Source: Marinobacter sp. C7 (GTDB taxonomy: Bacteria > Pseudomonadota > Gammaproteobacteria > Pseudomonadales > Oleiphilaceae). Taken from it: DNA of 64,000 bases. Below the pieces are notes generated by a model. The model did no database searches. It was given only the letters and a program-made list of their open reading frames with translations, and was not told where the DNA came from. Position numbers and translations under genes: made by a program. Shown here in pieces: positions 9,897-21,629 of the stretch (positions are counted from its first letter, which is position 1; each line of letters starts with the position of its first letter). The DNA lies in assembly GCF_022343555.1 (NCBI RefSeq), contig NZ_JAKQZH010000001.1, positions 1,904,108 to 1,968,107 of the forward strand, in the 5' to 3' direction.

Positions 9897-10670
9897 TCAA
9901 CTCCGCGTATCCGTGTCATCCCGGACGCAGTCAAAGTCCTCTTCATCCAGCGGCGGCAACTCTCCGTTCTGGTATTCACTGTTAACCTTCCGGATGGCTT
10001 TGCACATGTTTTCAATGCGGTCATCGACTGCATGCATGTGATCAAGGAGTGCCCGCATGGCCCGAGCCACGGGGTCCGGCATTTCCTCCGTGACACCGTA
10101 GGCATCGAAGCCCATACGCTCTTCCATCTCCTTGCGGCGAAGATCGTCTTCGGACTTGCGCTTGACGATCACCCGCCCCGGAATACCGACCACGGTGGCC
10201 CCCGCCGGGACCTCTTTGGTCACGACCGAGTTCGAACCGACCTTCGCGCCCTCACCTACCTCAAAAGGCCCAAGGATCTTGGCGCCGGCACCGATCACCA
10301 CACCATCACCAATGGTCGGATGGCGCTTACCCTTGTTCCAGCTGGTACCTCCGAGAGTCACACCCTGGTAAAGCGTCACATCATCCCCGATAACGGTCGT
10401 CTCACCGATTACAACACCCATGCCGTGATCAATGAAGAACCGGCGGCCAATCGTCGCCCCGGGATGGATCTCGATACCGGTGAGCCAACGGGCAATAGTC
10501 GATATCGTCCTCGCCAGCCACTTCAGCCCCAGTTTCCAGAGCCAGTGGGCAAACCGGTGAAACAGCAGCGCATGGAGGCCGGGGTAATTGGTCAGAACCT
10601 CAAACGTGTTCCGCGCCGCCGGATCCCGGTGAAAAACACTGTTAATGTCTTCCCTCAGTCGTTCAAACAT
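9897..10670 (-). CDS. cysE: Serine O-acetyltransferase
   Basis: CysE makes O-acetylserine, the precursor of cysteine. The 257-residue protein has an N-terminal helical domain and a C-terminal left-handed beta-helix of hexapeptide repeats ([36 protein letters not shown]) with the active-site DHG and the typical GIPGR turn. I use the start [13 protein letters not shown] (10670), preceded by AGGA; it overlaps the trmJ stop by 8 nt. A 12-codon longer start exists. The trmJ-cysE-iscR order is that of Pseudomonas. Confidence 0.94.
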   Translation of the reverse strand: MFERLREDINSVFHRDPAARNTFEVLTNYPGLHALLFHRFAHWLWKLGLKWLARTISTIARWLTGIEIHPGATIGRRFFIDHGMGVVIGETTVIGDDVTLYQGVTLGGTSWNKGKRHPTIGDGVVIGAGAKILGPFEVGEGAKVGSNSVVTKEVPAGATVVGIPGRVIVKRKSEDDLRRKEMEERMGFDAYGVTEEMPDPVARAMRALLDHMHAVDDRIENMCKAIRKVNSEYQNGELPPLDEEDFDCVRDDTDTRS

Positions 10671-11529
10671 GGCCTTTTTCCTGTCCCGTCGCCGATGACT
10701 CTCCATCGGTGGATTGACGTTGATTCGGTGCCTTTGCGGCAGCCTTCTGGGCGGCCGTCAGGATGCCGCGGAGAATATTGACCTCCATCTGATCCAGTCT
10801 GGCTCGCTGGAAAAGCCTCCGCAAGCGAGTCATAAGCTGGCGCGGATTCTCGCGCCGATGAAATTCCACGTCCACCAGCATCTGCTCCAGATGCTCGAAG
10901 AAACCTTCCACATCCCTGACCGAGGCCGGAGACACATCCCAGCCGGCGTCGCCCGGCGCCGACATGGGCTTGAGGTATGGGCTAACCTCGTCACCTTCAA
11001 GGTTACGCAGGTAAAACATCCTCAATTCGTAACACATCACCTGTACCGCCATCGCCAGATTCAGAGAGCTGTATTCCGGATTGGAAGGGATATGGATGTG
11101 GTGGTGACAATGCTGGAGTTCGTCATTACTCAGGCCATTGTTCTCACGCCCGAACACCAGCGCGACCGTGCCGCCGGCTGTTGCTTCTGACGCGGTTTCA
11201 GCCGCTTCGGGTGGCGGCATCACTGGCCAGGGAACCTTCCGGCCACGGGCGCTGGTTCCCATCACCAGTACACAATCCTCGATAGCCTCTTCCAGGCTAC
11301 TGACCACCTGCGCCCGGTCGAGCACGTCCGCGGCACCGGAGGAACGGGCGTATGAAGCCTCATCGGGGAAGGATCTGGGATTGACGAGACACAGATTCCC
11401 CAGCCCCATATTCTTCATGGCCCGGGCAACCGCGCCAATGTTTCCCGAGTGGGAGGTTTCAACCAGAACAATGCGAATCCGGTCGTTGTAGGTGTCCGTG
11501 CCTTCCAGGGGGAGCGCGGGTTTGTGCAT
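10663..11529 (-). CDS. trmJ: tRNA (cytidine/uridine-32-2'-O)-methyltransferase TrmJ
   Basis: TrmJ is a SPOUT-class methyltransferase acting on the ribose of nucleotide 32 of certain tRNAs. Visible family signatures are [20 protein letters not shown] near the start, [14 protein letters not shown] and the knot segment [15 protein letters not shown]. From the ATG at 11529 it is 288 residues. ATG codons at 11574 and further upstream are in frame but add residues without family support; neither start has a clear ribosome binding site. It is divergent from the suhB-like gene, as in Pseudomonas. Confidence 0.9.
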   Translation of the reverse strand: MHKPALPLEGTDTYNDRIRIVLVETSHSGNIGAVARAMKNMGLGNLCLVNPRSFPDEASYARSSGAADVLDRAQVVSSLEEAIEDCVLVMGTSARGRKVPWPVMPPPEAAETASEATAGGTVALVFGRENNGLSNDELQHCHHHIHIPSNPEYSSLNLAMAVQVMCYELRMFYLRNLEGDEVSPYLKPMSAPGDAGWDVSPASVRDVEGFFEHLEQMLVDVEFHRRENPRQLMTRLRRLFQRARLDQMEVNILRGILTAAQKAAAKAPNQRQSTDGESSATGQEKGHV

Positions 11530-11707
11530 CGTCAAAAGCCCGTTTCTGTCTGCAGAGTGAACCAAACGCGACATGATACCAGAACCACCACCCTTCCACC
11601 TCTCCGGAAATTCCGTAACCCACCGCCATCCGTGGTTTTCCGGAGTCAAAAAACATACAAGGCAGGTCATCTTTTGCTATCATAGCCGGCCTCCACACAC
11701 CTGGATA

Positions 11708-12520
11708 ATGAACACTCAGATGCAACCAGCAATCAAAATGGCCCTGCGCGTTGCGCGTCAGGGGTCCGACTACCTGAAAGCCCATTTCGAGCGCCAGGAA
11801 CCCAATGGCAAGGACGAGAGCGAACGTCGCCGCCAGCTGGATCGGGTTGAGCAGTCCATTTATGACAATTTCAAGGAGCAGCTCGAGAAGTCCTACAAGG
11901 ACCACACGATTGCCCCGTTGAACGAAGCCAGCGCCGGCACCAGTGAAAAGAGCTGGCACATCTTTCCGGTGCTGGGCCGCGAAAACTTCCTGCGCGGGAT
12001 CCCGGACTTCGTTCTGGCTCTCTCCCAGAAGCGTAACAACCGCACTGAAAACCTGCTGATCGTAAACCCGATCACCGGCGAGGAGTATTCCGCATCCCGG
12101 GGGCACGGTGCAGCCCTGAACAGCCGTCGGGTACGCACTTCCGAAATCAAGCAGATCGACAAGGCAGCGATTGCCACCAACCTGATGGACCAGGCCCGCA
12201 AGAGCGAAAACTCACAGCTCTGGGGCGAAATGGCTTCGGTCATCGCCCATGATTCGGCCATGTTCCGCAGCTCGGGTTGTGTGGTCCTGGATATTGCGCG
12301 AGTTGCCTCCGGCAGCCTGGACGCCGCCGTCATCTTCCGCCCGGAAGCAGCCGACCTGGACCTCGGCGTGACACTGGCCATGGAATCCGGTGCGCTGACC
12401 GGCGACTTCTCCGGCAACCCGTCCACCGGCAATGCACGGCAGCTGGTCGTGGCCAACCCGAAACTCTTCCGGGAAGTCCTGAAGACGCTACACCCCTTCC
12501 GGGGACGCCTGCCGCGCTGA
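11708..12520 (+). CDS. suhB: SuhB-position inositol-monophosphatase-fold protein, catalytic motifs lost
   Basis: Position (divergent from trmJ-cysE), length (270) and general sequence (ASRGHGAALN, SSGCVVLDIARVASG) mark this as the suhB orthologue. The active site is gone. Where the family has DPxDGT followed by NF, this protein has FPVLGRENF (residues 86-94). Where the family has Glu-Glu before Ser-Gly, it has LNEASAGT. The WD(Y/F)AAG motif is replaced by EAADLDLG. It should not bind the catalytic Mg ions. E. coli SuhB also works in rRNA antitermination with NusA and NusG, a role reported not to need catalysis; retention of only that role is an inference. It is followed by a bidirectional terminator. 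Confidence 0.85.
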   Translation: MNTQMQPAIKMALRVARQGSDYLKAHFERQEPNGKDESERRRQLDRVEQSIYDNFKEQLEKSYKDHTIAPLNEASAGTSEKSWHIFPVLGRENFLRGIPDFVLALSQKRNNRTENLLIVNPITGEEYSASRGHGAALNSRRVRTSEIKQIDKAAIATNLMDQARKSENSQLWGEMASVIAHDSAMFRSSGCVVLDIARVASGSLDAAVIFRPEAADLDLGVTLAMESGALTGDFSGNPSTGNARQLVVANPKLFREVLKTLHPFRGRLPR

Positions 12521-12540
12521 CCGGCAATTTCCGCAAGCCA

Positions 12541-12580
12541 AAAAAAAAACCGCCAACTCCAGGGAGTGGCGGTTTTTTTA
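12541..12580. terminator. Bidirectional terminator between suhB and secF
   Basis: A run of nine A, a stem pairing ACCGCCA with TGGCGGT (with an inner CTC/GAG) and a run of seven T lie between two convergent genes. The A and T runs allow function on both strands. Confidence 0.9.
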
Positions 12581-12590
12581 TGGCCGGAAT

Positions 12591-13544
12591 TCACATCCGG
12601 TTGAGCCATTCGGGCGGCTCTTCATCCTCTTCCTGTCCTGCGGCGCCCTCCTTGACCGGCAGCATCATGTCCTCACGGGACACACCGAACGCGATCAGCA
12701 GGTTGGCTGATACATAGATCGAGGAATAGGTACCCACCAGAACACCGATAATCAACGCCAGCGCAAAATTGTTGATGGCTTCACCGCCGAAAAGGTAGAG
12801 CGCGAACAGCACCACCAATGTCGTTCCGGATGTGTTGATGGTCCGACTGATGGTTTGATGGATCGAGGTGTTAATGATGTCCCAGGCATCCCCTACCCGC
12901 ATCTTCCGGAAGTTTTCCCGGATACGGTCCGCAACAACGATGGTGTCGTTGAGAGAATAACCGATCACGGCCAGCAAGGCGGCCAGCACGGTCAGGTCAA
13001 AGGTCCACTGGAACAGCGCGAACACGCCCAGGACAATGATCACATCGTGAGCCAGCGGCAACACCGAGGCGATGCCAAACTTGAACTGGAAGCGCATGCC
13101 CACGTAGATGAGCACAACCGCCAGTGCCAACAACAGGCCGAGGCCGCTGTCTTCCTTCAGCTGCTCGCCCACCTGGGAGCCGATGAATTCGGAGCTGATC
13201 AGCTCGAACTCTGCACCTCCCCCTTTCAGGGCAGATGCGACCTCAACAGCCAGCTCGTCATTGCCCGCTTCTGCCAGGCGAATCAGGATTGTGGTATCGG
13301 ACCCGAAATTCTGAACCACGAATTTCTCGAAACCGGCCTCATCCAGCTGGCTACGGATATTATCCAGTGACGGCGCCTCGACATACTCGAATTCAACGGA
13401 GGTGCCCCCGGTAAAATCCATACCCAGATTGAGGCCGCGCGCCGCCAGCAGTGCAATCGAGGCAATGATCAGGGCGATGGAGAGGACGGAAGCGGCCTTC
13501 CGGAACCCCATAAAATCAAACGGTTTATTCTCCAGCTCAGACAT
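12591..13544 (-). CDS. secF: Protein translocase subunit SecF
   Basis: SecF forms with SecD the RND-type, proton-driven accessory complex of SecYEG. The 317-residue protein has six membrane helices, the N-terminal GLNLGMDFTGG motif, a periplasmic domain, and the conserved IGYSLNDTIVVADRIREN segment. The ATG at 13544 (MSELENKPFDFMG) is chosen because it has family-like content and overlaps the secD stop by 8 nt; a longer frame enters secD. It lies in the order yajC-secD-secF. Confidence 0.95.
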   Translation of the reverse strand: MSELENKPFDFMGFRKAASVLSIALIIASIALLAARGLNLGMDFTGGTSVEFEYVEAPSLDNIRSQLDEAGFEKFVVQNFGSDTTILIRLAEAGNDELAVEVASALKGGGAEFELISSEFIGSQVGEQLKEDSGLGLLLALAVVLIYVGMRFQFKFGIASVLPLAHDVIIVLGVFALFQWTFDLTVLAALLAVIGYSLNDTIVVADRIRENFRKMRVGDAWDIINTSIHQTISRTINTSGTTLVVLFALYLFGGEAINNFALALIIGVLVGTYSSIYVSANLLIAFGVSREDMMLPVKEGAAGQEEDEEPPEWLNRM

Positions 13545-15414
13545 TTGCGAGCTTCCCTCCAATCGACAGCTTTCCGATCTTCCGACCGCCATACACAAGA
13601 TTCACGATACTGCGACTGACCATCAGTCCGGAGAACATCGACGTGAGAATACCGATGCACAGGGTAACGGCGAAGCCCTTGACCGGGCCGGATCCCATGG
13701 CGAACAGGATCACCGCCACCAGCAGAGTGGTGATGTTGGCATCAAAGATCGACACGAACGCCCGGGAATAACCCGCGTTGATTGCGAGTTGCGGCGCAAC
13801 TCCTGCTCTCAGCTCTTCACGTATGCGCTCGAATATCAGAACGTTGGCATCCACCGCCATACCAACGGTCAGCACGATACCGGCAATACCCGGCAAGGTG
13901 AGCGTTGCGGACAGGATGGACATACAGGCAATCAACAACATGAGGTTGAGAGTCAGGGAGACGTTGGCGATCAGCCCGAATCCCCGGTAGTAGATGATCA
14001 TGTAGACCAGGACCAGGGCAAAGCCCAGCGCCACCGACATCATGCCCGCGTCGATGTTTTTCTGCCCCAGGCTTGGCCCGATAGTCCGCTCCTGCACGAA
14101 GTACATGGGAGCAGCCAGTGCGCCCGCACGCAGCAACAGCGCCAGCTCGGACGCCTCGGGAATGGAATCCAGACCGGTGATCCGGAAACTGCTGCCCAGC
14201 GCAGACTGAATGGTGGCGAGACTGATAATGCCCTTCTCCACGACCCGCTTCTCGACCATGGTGGGCTCTCCATCCACCATCCGGCTTTCGGTTTCGGTCC
14301 GGTATTCGATGAACAGCACCGCCATACGACGGCCAATGGCGTTTCGTGTCGCCCGATTCATCAGGTCACCGCCCACGGAATCCATGGTGATATTGACCTG
14401 CGGCTGGCCGTTCTCGTCGAATGCCTGCTGGGCATTGGCCACATTATTGCCGGTTACGATGACATCACGCTCGAGGCGGGCAGTACGCTGCGGGTTGTCC
14501 CGGAAGCTGTACTGCTCGGTCTCGCCGGCCGGGGCATCGGGACGCGCCTCAAGCCGGAACTCCAGATTGGCGGTAGCACCCAGTACCCGCTTGGCCTGCG
14601 CGGTATCCTGAACGCCGGGCAACTCAACAATGATGCGATCGGTGCCCTGACGCTGGACCAGCGGCTCCGCCACACCCAGCTCGTTGACCCGGTTGCGAAT
14701 GGTGGTCAGGTTCTGCTCCAGGGCATACTCCTGGATGGACTTCACCTCCGCCTCTGACAGTGACAGCACCAGCCGGAACTCATCATCCTGCGTCTGCTCG
14801 TCCAGGAGGAACTGGTTGTATTGGTCCCTCACCAGATCAAATGCCTCGGAGCGGGAGCCCTCATCGCGGAAACTCAGAACGATCTGGCGATCACCGGCGA
14901 CCACATCACCGCCACGATACCGAACCCGCTCTTCCCGGAGCTCACGCTTGATCTGACTGGACAGGGCCTCAAGCCGCTGCTGAACAGCAGTATCCATATC
15001 CACTTCCAGCAGGAAGTGGACCCCCCCGCGCAGATCCAGCCCCAGTTTCATGGGGCCGGCACCGACAGCTTTGAGCCAGTCGGGGGTGGATGCAGCCATA
15101 TTCAGCGCCACCAGGTATTCGTTACCCAGCGCTTGCTGGACCGTGGGGCGGGCCTTGAGCTGATCATCAGAACTGGTCAGGCGAATCAGGGCATCACGCT
15201 CTTGCAGAGAACTGCTTTTCACCTCGATGCCCTCGGCCTCCAGCGCCTGGACCGCCCGGTTCAGCACACGTTCATTCACTTCGGTGCTGCTTCGGGCGCC
15301 AGTAATCTGGATGGCGAAATCATCGGGGAAAAGGTTGGGCAGAGCGTAGATAAACCCGATCACGAGCGCGACCAGGATAACCAGGTTTTTCCAGAGCGGA
15401 TACTTGTTCAGCAT
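13537..15414 (-). CDS. secD: Protein translocase subunit SecD
   Basis: The 625-residue protein starts MLNKYPLWKNLVILVALVIG with the first membrane helix, then the large periplasmic P1 domain with the LGLDLRGGVHFLLEVD motif, then five more helices including the GMAVDANVLIFERIREE motif near the proton pathway. SecD uses the proton gradient to help release proteins at the periplasmic side of SecYEG. It is 92 nt downstream of yajC with a GC-rich palindrome in the gap. Confidence 0.96.
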   Translation of the reverse strand: MLNKYPLWKNLVILVALVIGFIYALPNLFPDDFAIQITGARSSTEVNERVLNRAVQALEAEGIEVKSSSLQERDALIRLTSSDDQLKARPTVQQALGNEYLVALNMAASTPDWLKAVGAGPMKLGLDLRGGVHFLLEVDMDTAVQQRLEALSSQIKRELREERVRYRGGDVVAGDRQIVLSFRDEGSRSEAFDLVRDQYNQFLLDEQTQDDEFRLVLSLSEAEVKSIQEYALEQNLTTIRNRVNELGVAEPLVQRQGTDRIIVELPGVQDTAQAKRVLGATANLEFRLEARPDAPAGETEQYSFRDNPQRTARLERDVIVTGNNVANAQQAFDENGQPQVNITMDSVGGDLMNRATRNAIGRRMAVLFIEYRTETESRMVDGEPTMVEKRVVEKGIISLATIQSALGSSFRITGLDSIPEASELALLLRAGALAAPMYFVQERTIGPSLGQKNIDAGMMSVALGFALVLVYMIIYYRGFGLIANVSLTLNLMLLIACMSILSATLTLPGIAGIVLTVGMAVDANVLIFERIREELRAGVAPQLAINAGYSRAFVSIFDANITTLLVAVILFAMGSGPVKGFAVTLCIGILTSMFSGLMVSRSIVNLVYGGRKIGKLSIGGKLANV

Positions 15415-15428
15415 GGGTTCCCTTAATA

Positions 15429-15446
15429 GCCGGCCCCGGGGCCGGC
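15429..15446. other. Perfect 18-bp GC palindrome in the yajC-secD gap
   Basis: GCCGGCCCCGGGGCCGGC is self-complementary. It lies 15 nt upstream of the secD start and 60 nt after the yajC stop. It could form a very stable hairpin that dampens readthrough from yajC into secD. No T run follows on either strand. Confidence 0.5.
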
Positions 15447-15506
15447 CGTGGTTGTCAGCCAGAAAGAATCAGACAGGCAGGTTCCTGGGAAGGCAGATAG
15501 CCTGGA

Positions 15507-15869
15507 TCAGATATCCTTCAGGGTACCTTTTGGCAGGGCTGCGGCAACGGCAACCTTCTGAACCTTGATTTCGACGTTGTCGGCTACTTCGATCACGATG
15601 AAGTCATCAGTCACTTTGGTGATCTTGCCGGCAACACCACCGGAAGTCACAACCTCATCACCCTTGTTCAGGCCGGACATGAGCGCCTTGTGCTCTTTGG
15701 CACGCTTGGACTGGGGGCGCCAGATCAGGAAGTAGAAAATCAGGATAAAGCCGGCGAAGAAGATCACCTGCCCCATCACGCCCATGCCCTGGGCTGCCGG
15801 ATCCTGGGCCATCGCCAGTGCAGGCATCAGGGCCATCAGTCCAGCAACAAGAAATTTCATTGATTTCAT
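15507..15869 (-). CDS. yajC: Preprotein translocase accessory subunit YajC
   Basis: YajC is a small single-span membrane protein that associates with SecDF. The 120-residue product has a signal-like start (MKSMKFLVAGLMALMPALAMA), a membrane helix (VIFFAGFILIFYFLIWRP) and the conserved cytoplasmic tail GLNKGDEVVTSGGVAGKI. The N-terminus is longer than in E. coli YajC and looks like a cleavable signal, as in other members of this group. Start at 15869 is set by GGAGA 7 nt upstream; an upstream start at 15893 lacks a site. Confidence 0.94.
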   Translation of the reverse strand: MKSMKFLVAGLMALMPALAMAQDPAAQGMGVMGQVIFFAGFILIFYFLIWRPQSKRAKEHKALMSGLNKGDEVVTSGGVAGKITKVTDDFIVIEVADNVEIKVQKVAVAAALPKGTLKDI

Positions 15870-15898
15870 TGATTGTCTCCGTTGGTTTGGCAATTCGT

Positions 15899-18138
<2,240 letters not shown>

Positions 18139-18169
18139 GGGATGGACTGGTTTCGAGACTGCAGGAAGA

Positions 18170-18256
18170 TGGTAGCGGCGGGCGGACTCGAACCGCCACG
18201 GGTTTTACCCCAACGGATTTTGAATCCGTCGTGTCTACCAATTTCACCACGCCGCC
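18170..18256 (-). tRNA. tRNA-Leu (anticodon CAA)
   Basis: The 87-nt minus-strand sequence folds as a class II tRNA: D-arm GTGAAATTGGTAGACAC, anticodon loop TTCAAAA between ACGGA and TCCGT (anticodon CAA), a long variable arm, T-arm GGCGG-TTCGAGT-CCGCC, and an encoded CCA end. The first acceptor pair is a G1-U72 wobble. CAA reads the leucine codon UUG. Confidence 0.95.
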
Positions 18257-18306
18257 ATCGGAGAGTGTGGGGGATTATACTGACGTTATTTTCGAAAGCA
18301 ATAACA

Positions 18307-18870
18307 TTACGGGCGTTCCGGCGGCCAGTCCGACACGAACTCGTGAACGTCGGGGCGGGGCACCCTCGGCTTCTCCATGGCGACCGTTCCGGTATAGAGA
18401 AAACCGATGATGGATTCATGCTCCGACAGGCCCAGCCCCTCCCGGACTGCAGGGTGATACGCGATCGGCCCGGTACGCCACATGACGCCGAATCCAGCCT
18501 CCTGAAGCGCCAACTCCAGAAAGCTCATGCCGGTACCCGCAGACAACAGCTGCTCAACCTCCGGGACCTTGGGATGCTCGCTCGGTGACACAATCCCGAC
18601 GACAATCATCGGCGCGCGCAGCGGAGCACGGCGGAGTTTCTCGATCTCGGACTCGTCTGCATTATTGGGGCAAGTGGATGCAAACAGATTGCCCAGCTGC
18701 TCCAACCCCTCCCCTTCGATCACCAGATAGCGCCAGGGTCGCAACAGTGCGTGATCCGGCGCCCGGGCGGCACAGGCAAAGGCCTTTTCGAGGGTCGCGC
18801 GGTCGGGGGCCGGCGCTGTGAGACGCGGCTGGGAACTGCGATTGAGAAGAAACTCGGTAACTGACGTCAT
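18307..18870 (-). CDS. YdjA-type nitroreductase family protein
   Basis: This 187-residue protein belongs to the small FMN-dependent nitroreductase group typified by E. coli YdjA. Visible features are the flavin-contacting RSSQPRLTAP start, AARAPDHALLRPWRYLVI, and GMSFLELALQEAGFGVMWRTG. The physiological substrate is not known. The ATG at 18870 is chosen; a GTG two codons upstream is also possible. It is divergent from the DUF962 gene. Confidence 0.85.
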   Translation of the reverse strand: MTSVTEFLLNRSSQPRLTAPAPDRATLEKAFACAARAPDHALLRPWRYLVIEGEGLEQLGNLFASTCPNNADESEIEKLRRAPLRAPMIVVGIVSPSEHPKVPEVEQLLSAGTGMSFLELALQEAGFGVMWRTGPIAYHPAVREGLGLSEHESIIGFLYTGTVAMEKPRVPRPDVHEFVSDWPPERP

Positions 18871-19009
18871 ATCCACTCGCTGTCAGGAAGAAATGTGTTC
18901 AAAAAGCGCCGTCTGGAAGCCCACACGTGAATTGTGGCTTATACGTAATACTGGTAACCTTCAATTCTGGTTGGCCCATGTTAACAACTATAAATGAAGT
19001 GGCAGCACC

Positions 19010-19321
19010 ATGAATGACCAGAACGGATTTCGCAACTTTTCAGAATTCTATCCTTACTATCTGGAAGAACACAGTGATGTAACCTGCCGCCGCCTGCATT
19101 TTGCCGGCAGTCTGCTGGTTCTGATCGTCGCAGTGTGGGCGATCACCTCAGGCAAACTGCTGTGGCTGCTGGCGCTACCGGTTATCGGATACGGCTTCGC
19201 CTGGGTGGGCCACTTCAAGTTCGAAAAGAATCGCCCGGCTACCTTCAAATACCCACTATACAGTCTGATGGGGGACTGGGTTATGTTTCGAGACATGCTG
19301 ATTGGCAGGATTCGTTTCTGA
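19010..19321 (+). CDS. DUF962/Mpo1-like membrane protein
   Basis: This 103-residue protein starts MNDQNGFRNFSEFYPYYLEE and has two membrane helices (about 30-46 and 48-66) and conserved histidines in the LHFAG and WVGHFKFEKNRPATF segments. This matches the DUF962 family, which includes yeast Mpo1, an iron-dependent dioxygenase of 2-hydroxy fatty acid alpha-oxidation; bacterial function is unproven. It ends one base before the start of the adenylate cyclase gene, so the two are probably cotranscribed. Confidence 0.82.
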   Translation: MNDQNGFRNFSEFYPYYLEEHSDVTCRRLHFAGSLLVLIVAVWAITSGKLLWLLALPVIGYGFAWVGHFKFEKNRPATFKYPLYSLMGDWVMFRDMLIGRIRF

Positions 19322-19322
19322 G

Positions 19323-20780
19323 ATGATGAGCGCCTCTGCGGAGTTGCGAAATGCAAGTGGCAGCGCCGGTAATGCGCTGGCCCACGACCAGGGCAACAGT
19401 TCAACGGCTGTCCCCCCGATGCCGGACTACAGCGGGCGCATCCTGGCTTACACCGTCACTGCGGTCATCATCGTTATTGGCGTTCTGCAAAGCGCGTTCG
19501 ACCAGTGGCTGTTGTGGCTGGTTGCCGGCGCCCTGCTCTGGCCTCACATCGCCCATCTGCTGACCCGGAAAACCTTCCTGAACCGCTCACCCCGAATTCG
19601 CCAGAAGATGCTGCTGGTGGACTGCGTGTTGGGCGGCTCCTTCATCGGTCTTACCGGCCTGGTCGCCGTTCCCGCGGTTTCGGTTTCCCTGATGATGATG
19701 TTCAGCTGCCTGATTATCGGCGGTATTCGTCAATGGCTGCTGGGGACGACCCTGATGGCTGCCGCGATGGCATCCGGAGTCGCCCTGGCTGGCCCGGCGG
19801 ATTCATTCCAGGCCCCCCTGCTGACCAGCATCAGCGCGGTCCTGGCCACCGGCATCTATATCTGCGTAACGGCTTTCTATTCGCACCAGCAGGCTCGTGC
19901 CCTGATGCTGGCCAAAACCCAGATCCAGAACCAGCGGGAACAATCGATTGCGCTCTCCCACAAGCTGTCCAAGTACCTGTCTCCCCAGGTCTGGCAGTCA
20001 ATCTTTACCGGTGAGCGGGATGTCCGCCTCGAAACCCAGCGCAAGAAACTCGCGGTCTTCTTCTCGGACATCAAGGGGTTCACCGAGCTTTCAGAAGAAA
20101 TGGAGCCGGAGGCCCTGACCGAACTGCTCAACCACTACTTCAACGGTATGTCCGAGGTGGCCCTGAAATACGGCGGGACCATTGACAAGTTTGTCGGTGA
20201 CTCGATCATGGTGTTCTTCGGGGATCCCACCAGCCGGGGCCAGAAGGAGGATGCCTTTGCCTGCGTCTCCATGGCCATCGAGATGCGCAAACACATGAAG
20301 ATCATGCGCCAGAAGTGGCGCAGCCAGGGCATCAAGACTCCCCTGCAGATCCGCATGGGGATCAGCACCGGGTATACGACTGTTGGTAACTTCGGCGCCG
20401 AAAACCGGATGGATTACACCATTATCGGCAAGGAAGTAAACCTGGCGAGCCGGCTCGAATCCCTGGCTGAACCCGGGGAGATCCTCGTATCCTACGAGAC
20501 GTTCTCACTGATCAAGGACAGGATCATGTGCCGCGACAAAGGCGAAATCACGGTCAAGGGCTTCGCCAAGCCGGTCCCGATCTATGAGGTGGTGGATTTC
20601 CGCCGCGATATGGGCCCGAACCGGAGCTTCCTGGAACACGAGCACAGCGGTTTTGCCATGTACCTCGACTCCGACAAGATCACCGAGAAGGAACGCAAGG
20701 CCATCCTGGAAGCGCTTGAGGATGCCGCCGACCGCCTTCGCTCCGAAGAAGACCTCCCTGACTCCGGCAAGCTTGGCTAA
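19323..20780 (+). CDS. Membrane-bound class III adenylate cyclase
   Basis: The 485-residue protein has an N-terminal membrane domain with about six helices (residues about 40-185), a coiled linker (190-215) and a C-terminal class III cyclase domain (about 240-425). Both metal-binding aspartates are present (FFSDIKGFT, Asp249; VGDSIMVFFG, Asp293), as are the transition-state Asn and Arg in EVNLASRLE (Asn373, Arg377). It should be active and make cAMP, feeding a Vfr/CRP-type regulator. The start is the first ATG of an ATGATG pair, one base after the upstream stop. Confidence 0.87.
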   Translation: MMSASAELRNASGSAGNALAHDQGNSSTAVPPMPDYSGRILAYTVTAVIIVIGVLQSAFDQWLLWLVAGALLWPHIAHLLTRKTFLNRSPRIRQKMLLVDCVLGGSFIGLTGLVAVPAVSVSLMMMFSCLIIGGIRQWLLGTTLMAAAMASGVALAGPADSFQAPLLTSISAVLATGIYICVTAFYSHQQARALMLAKTQIQNQREQSIALSHKLSKYLSPQVWQSIFTGERDVRLETQRKKLAVFFSDIKGFTELSEEMEPEALTELLNHYFNGMSEVALKYGGTIDKFVGDSIMVFFGDPTSRGQKEDAFACVSMAIEMRKHMKIMRQKWRSQGIKTPLQIRMGISTGYTTVGNFGAENRMDYTIIGKEVNLASRLESLAEPGEILVSYETFSLIKDRIMCRDKGEITVKGFAKPVPIYEVVDFRRDMGPNRSFLEHEHSGFAMYLDSDKITEKERKAILEALEDAADRLRSEEDLPDSGKLG

Positions 20781-20790
20781 ACCCCATTAG

Positions 20791-21615
20791 CTATTGGCGG
20801 ATCAGCCGCGGACCGGCACTGCCCTCTGCCTGCGTACTACGCCAGGGATTGATGTCCAGACCGCCCCGGCGGGTGTAACGTGCGCACACGGCCAGCTCGG
20901 CCGGCTGGCATTTCTCCATGAGATCCGTGAAGACCGTTTCCACGCAATGCTCGTGAAAATCCTGCTTGTTACGAAAGCTGACGATATACCGCAGCAGGGA
21001 CGAACGATCGATCTTCGGGCCCGTGTAGCTGATCAGCAACGTTCCCCAATCCGGCTGACCGGTCACCGGACAGTTACTCTTGAGCAGGTGCGAACACAGC
21101 CTCTCGGTAACCCGCTCTGCCCCCGCCTCAACCCCCAGGGATTCCGGGGCATACTGGTACACCACGTCGGAGACGGGCTCGTCATCAATCAGCTGATAGT
21201 CTGCCGGGCGCCCGATGGCCTCCCCACTCTCATCGACGCTGTGCAGGCTCACCCGGACCGCCGCACCGCAGGCGCTGGAGAGGTCACTGACAACCGTTTC
21301 CACCATCTGCTCAGCCGTGGAGAACACGTGCTGATTCAGCGAGTTCAGATATAGCTTAAGGGACTTGGATTCGATGATGAATGGTGACGCGGCCGGTACG
21401 ACAATCTCGGCCCAGGCAACTGCAGGCAGACCACCGGGCCGCAGCCAGGAGACTTCCCAGGCCTGCCACAGATCCTCGCCAAACCAGGGCCAGCGACCAT
21501 CCTCAAGCCCGAGCCGGCGCCGGTTTTCCTCCCGCGCCACCGGGAACAGCAGGGTCGGATTGTAAGAATCCGGGTATTCGCTGGACTTGCCCAGCGGCGC
21601 ATTGTGCAAAGCCAT
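20791..21615 (-). CDS. queF: NADPH-dependent 7-cyano-7-deazaguanine reductase QueF
   Basis: QueF reduces preQ0 to preQ1 in queuosine biosynthesis. The 274-residue protein is the long, bimodular type: the catalytic cysteine is in LKSNCPVTGQPDWG and the substrate Glu and His occur in the C-terminal half (FHEHCVE). It begins MALHNAPLGKSSEYP. It is convergent with the cyclase gene, only 10 bp apart, and lies 2.7 kb from queA-tgt, whose substrate it ultimately supplies. Confidence 0.95.
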   Translation of the reverse strand: MALHNAPLGKSSEYPDSYNPTLLFPVAREENRRRLGLEDGRWPWFGEDLWQAWEVSWLRPGGLPAVAWAEIVVPAASPFIIESKSLKLYLNSLNQHVFSTAEQMVETVVSDLSSACGAAVRVSLHSVDESGEAIGRPADYQLIDDEPVSDVVYQYAPESLGVEAGAERVTERLCSHLLKSNCPVTGQPDWGTLLISYTGPKIDRSSLLRYIVSFRNKQDFHEHCVETVFTDLMEKCQPAELAVCARYTRRGGLDINPWRSTQAEGSAGPRLIRQ

Positions 21616-21629
21616 ATCGGTTCCTGAAA

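Noticed and set aside
13402..14757. 451-codon open frame antisense to secD/secF
   Set aside because: Overlaps two conserved translocase genes; Gln/His/Arg-rich shadow.
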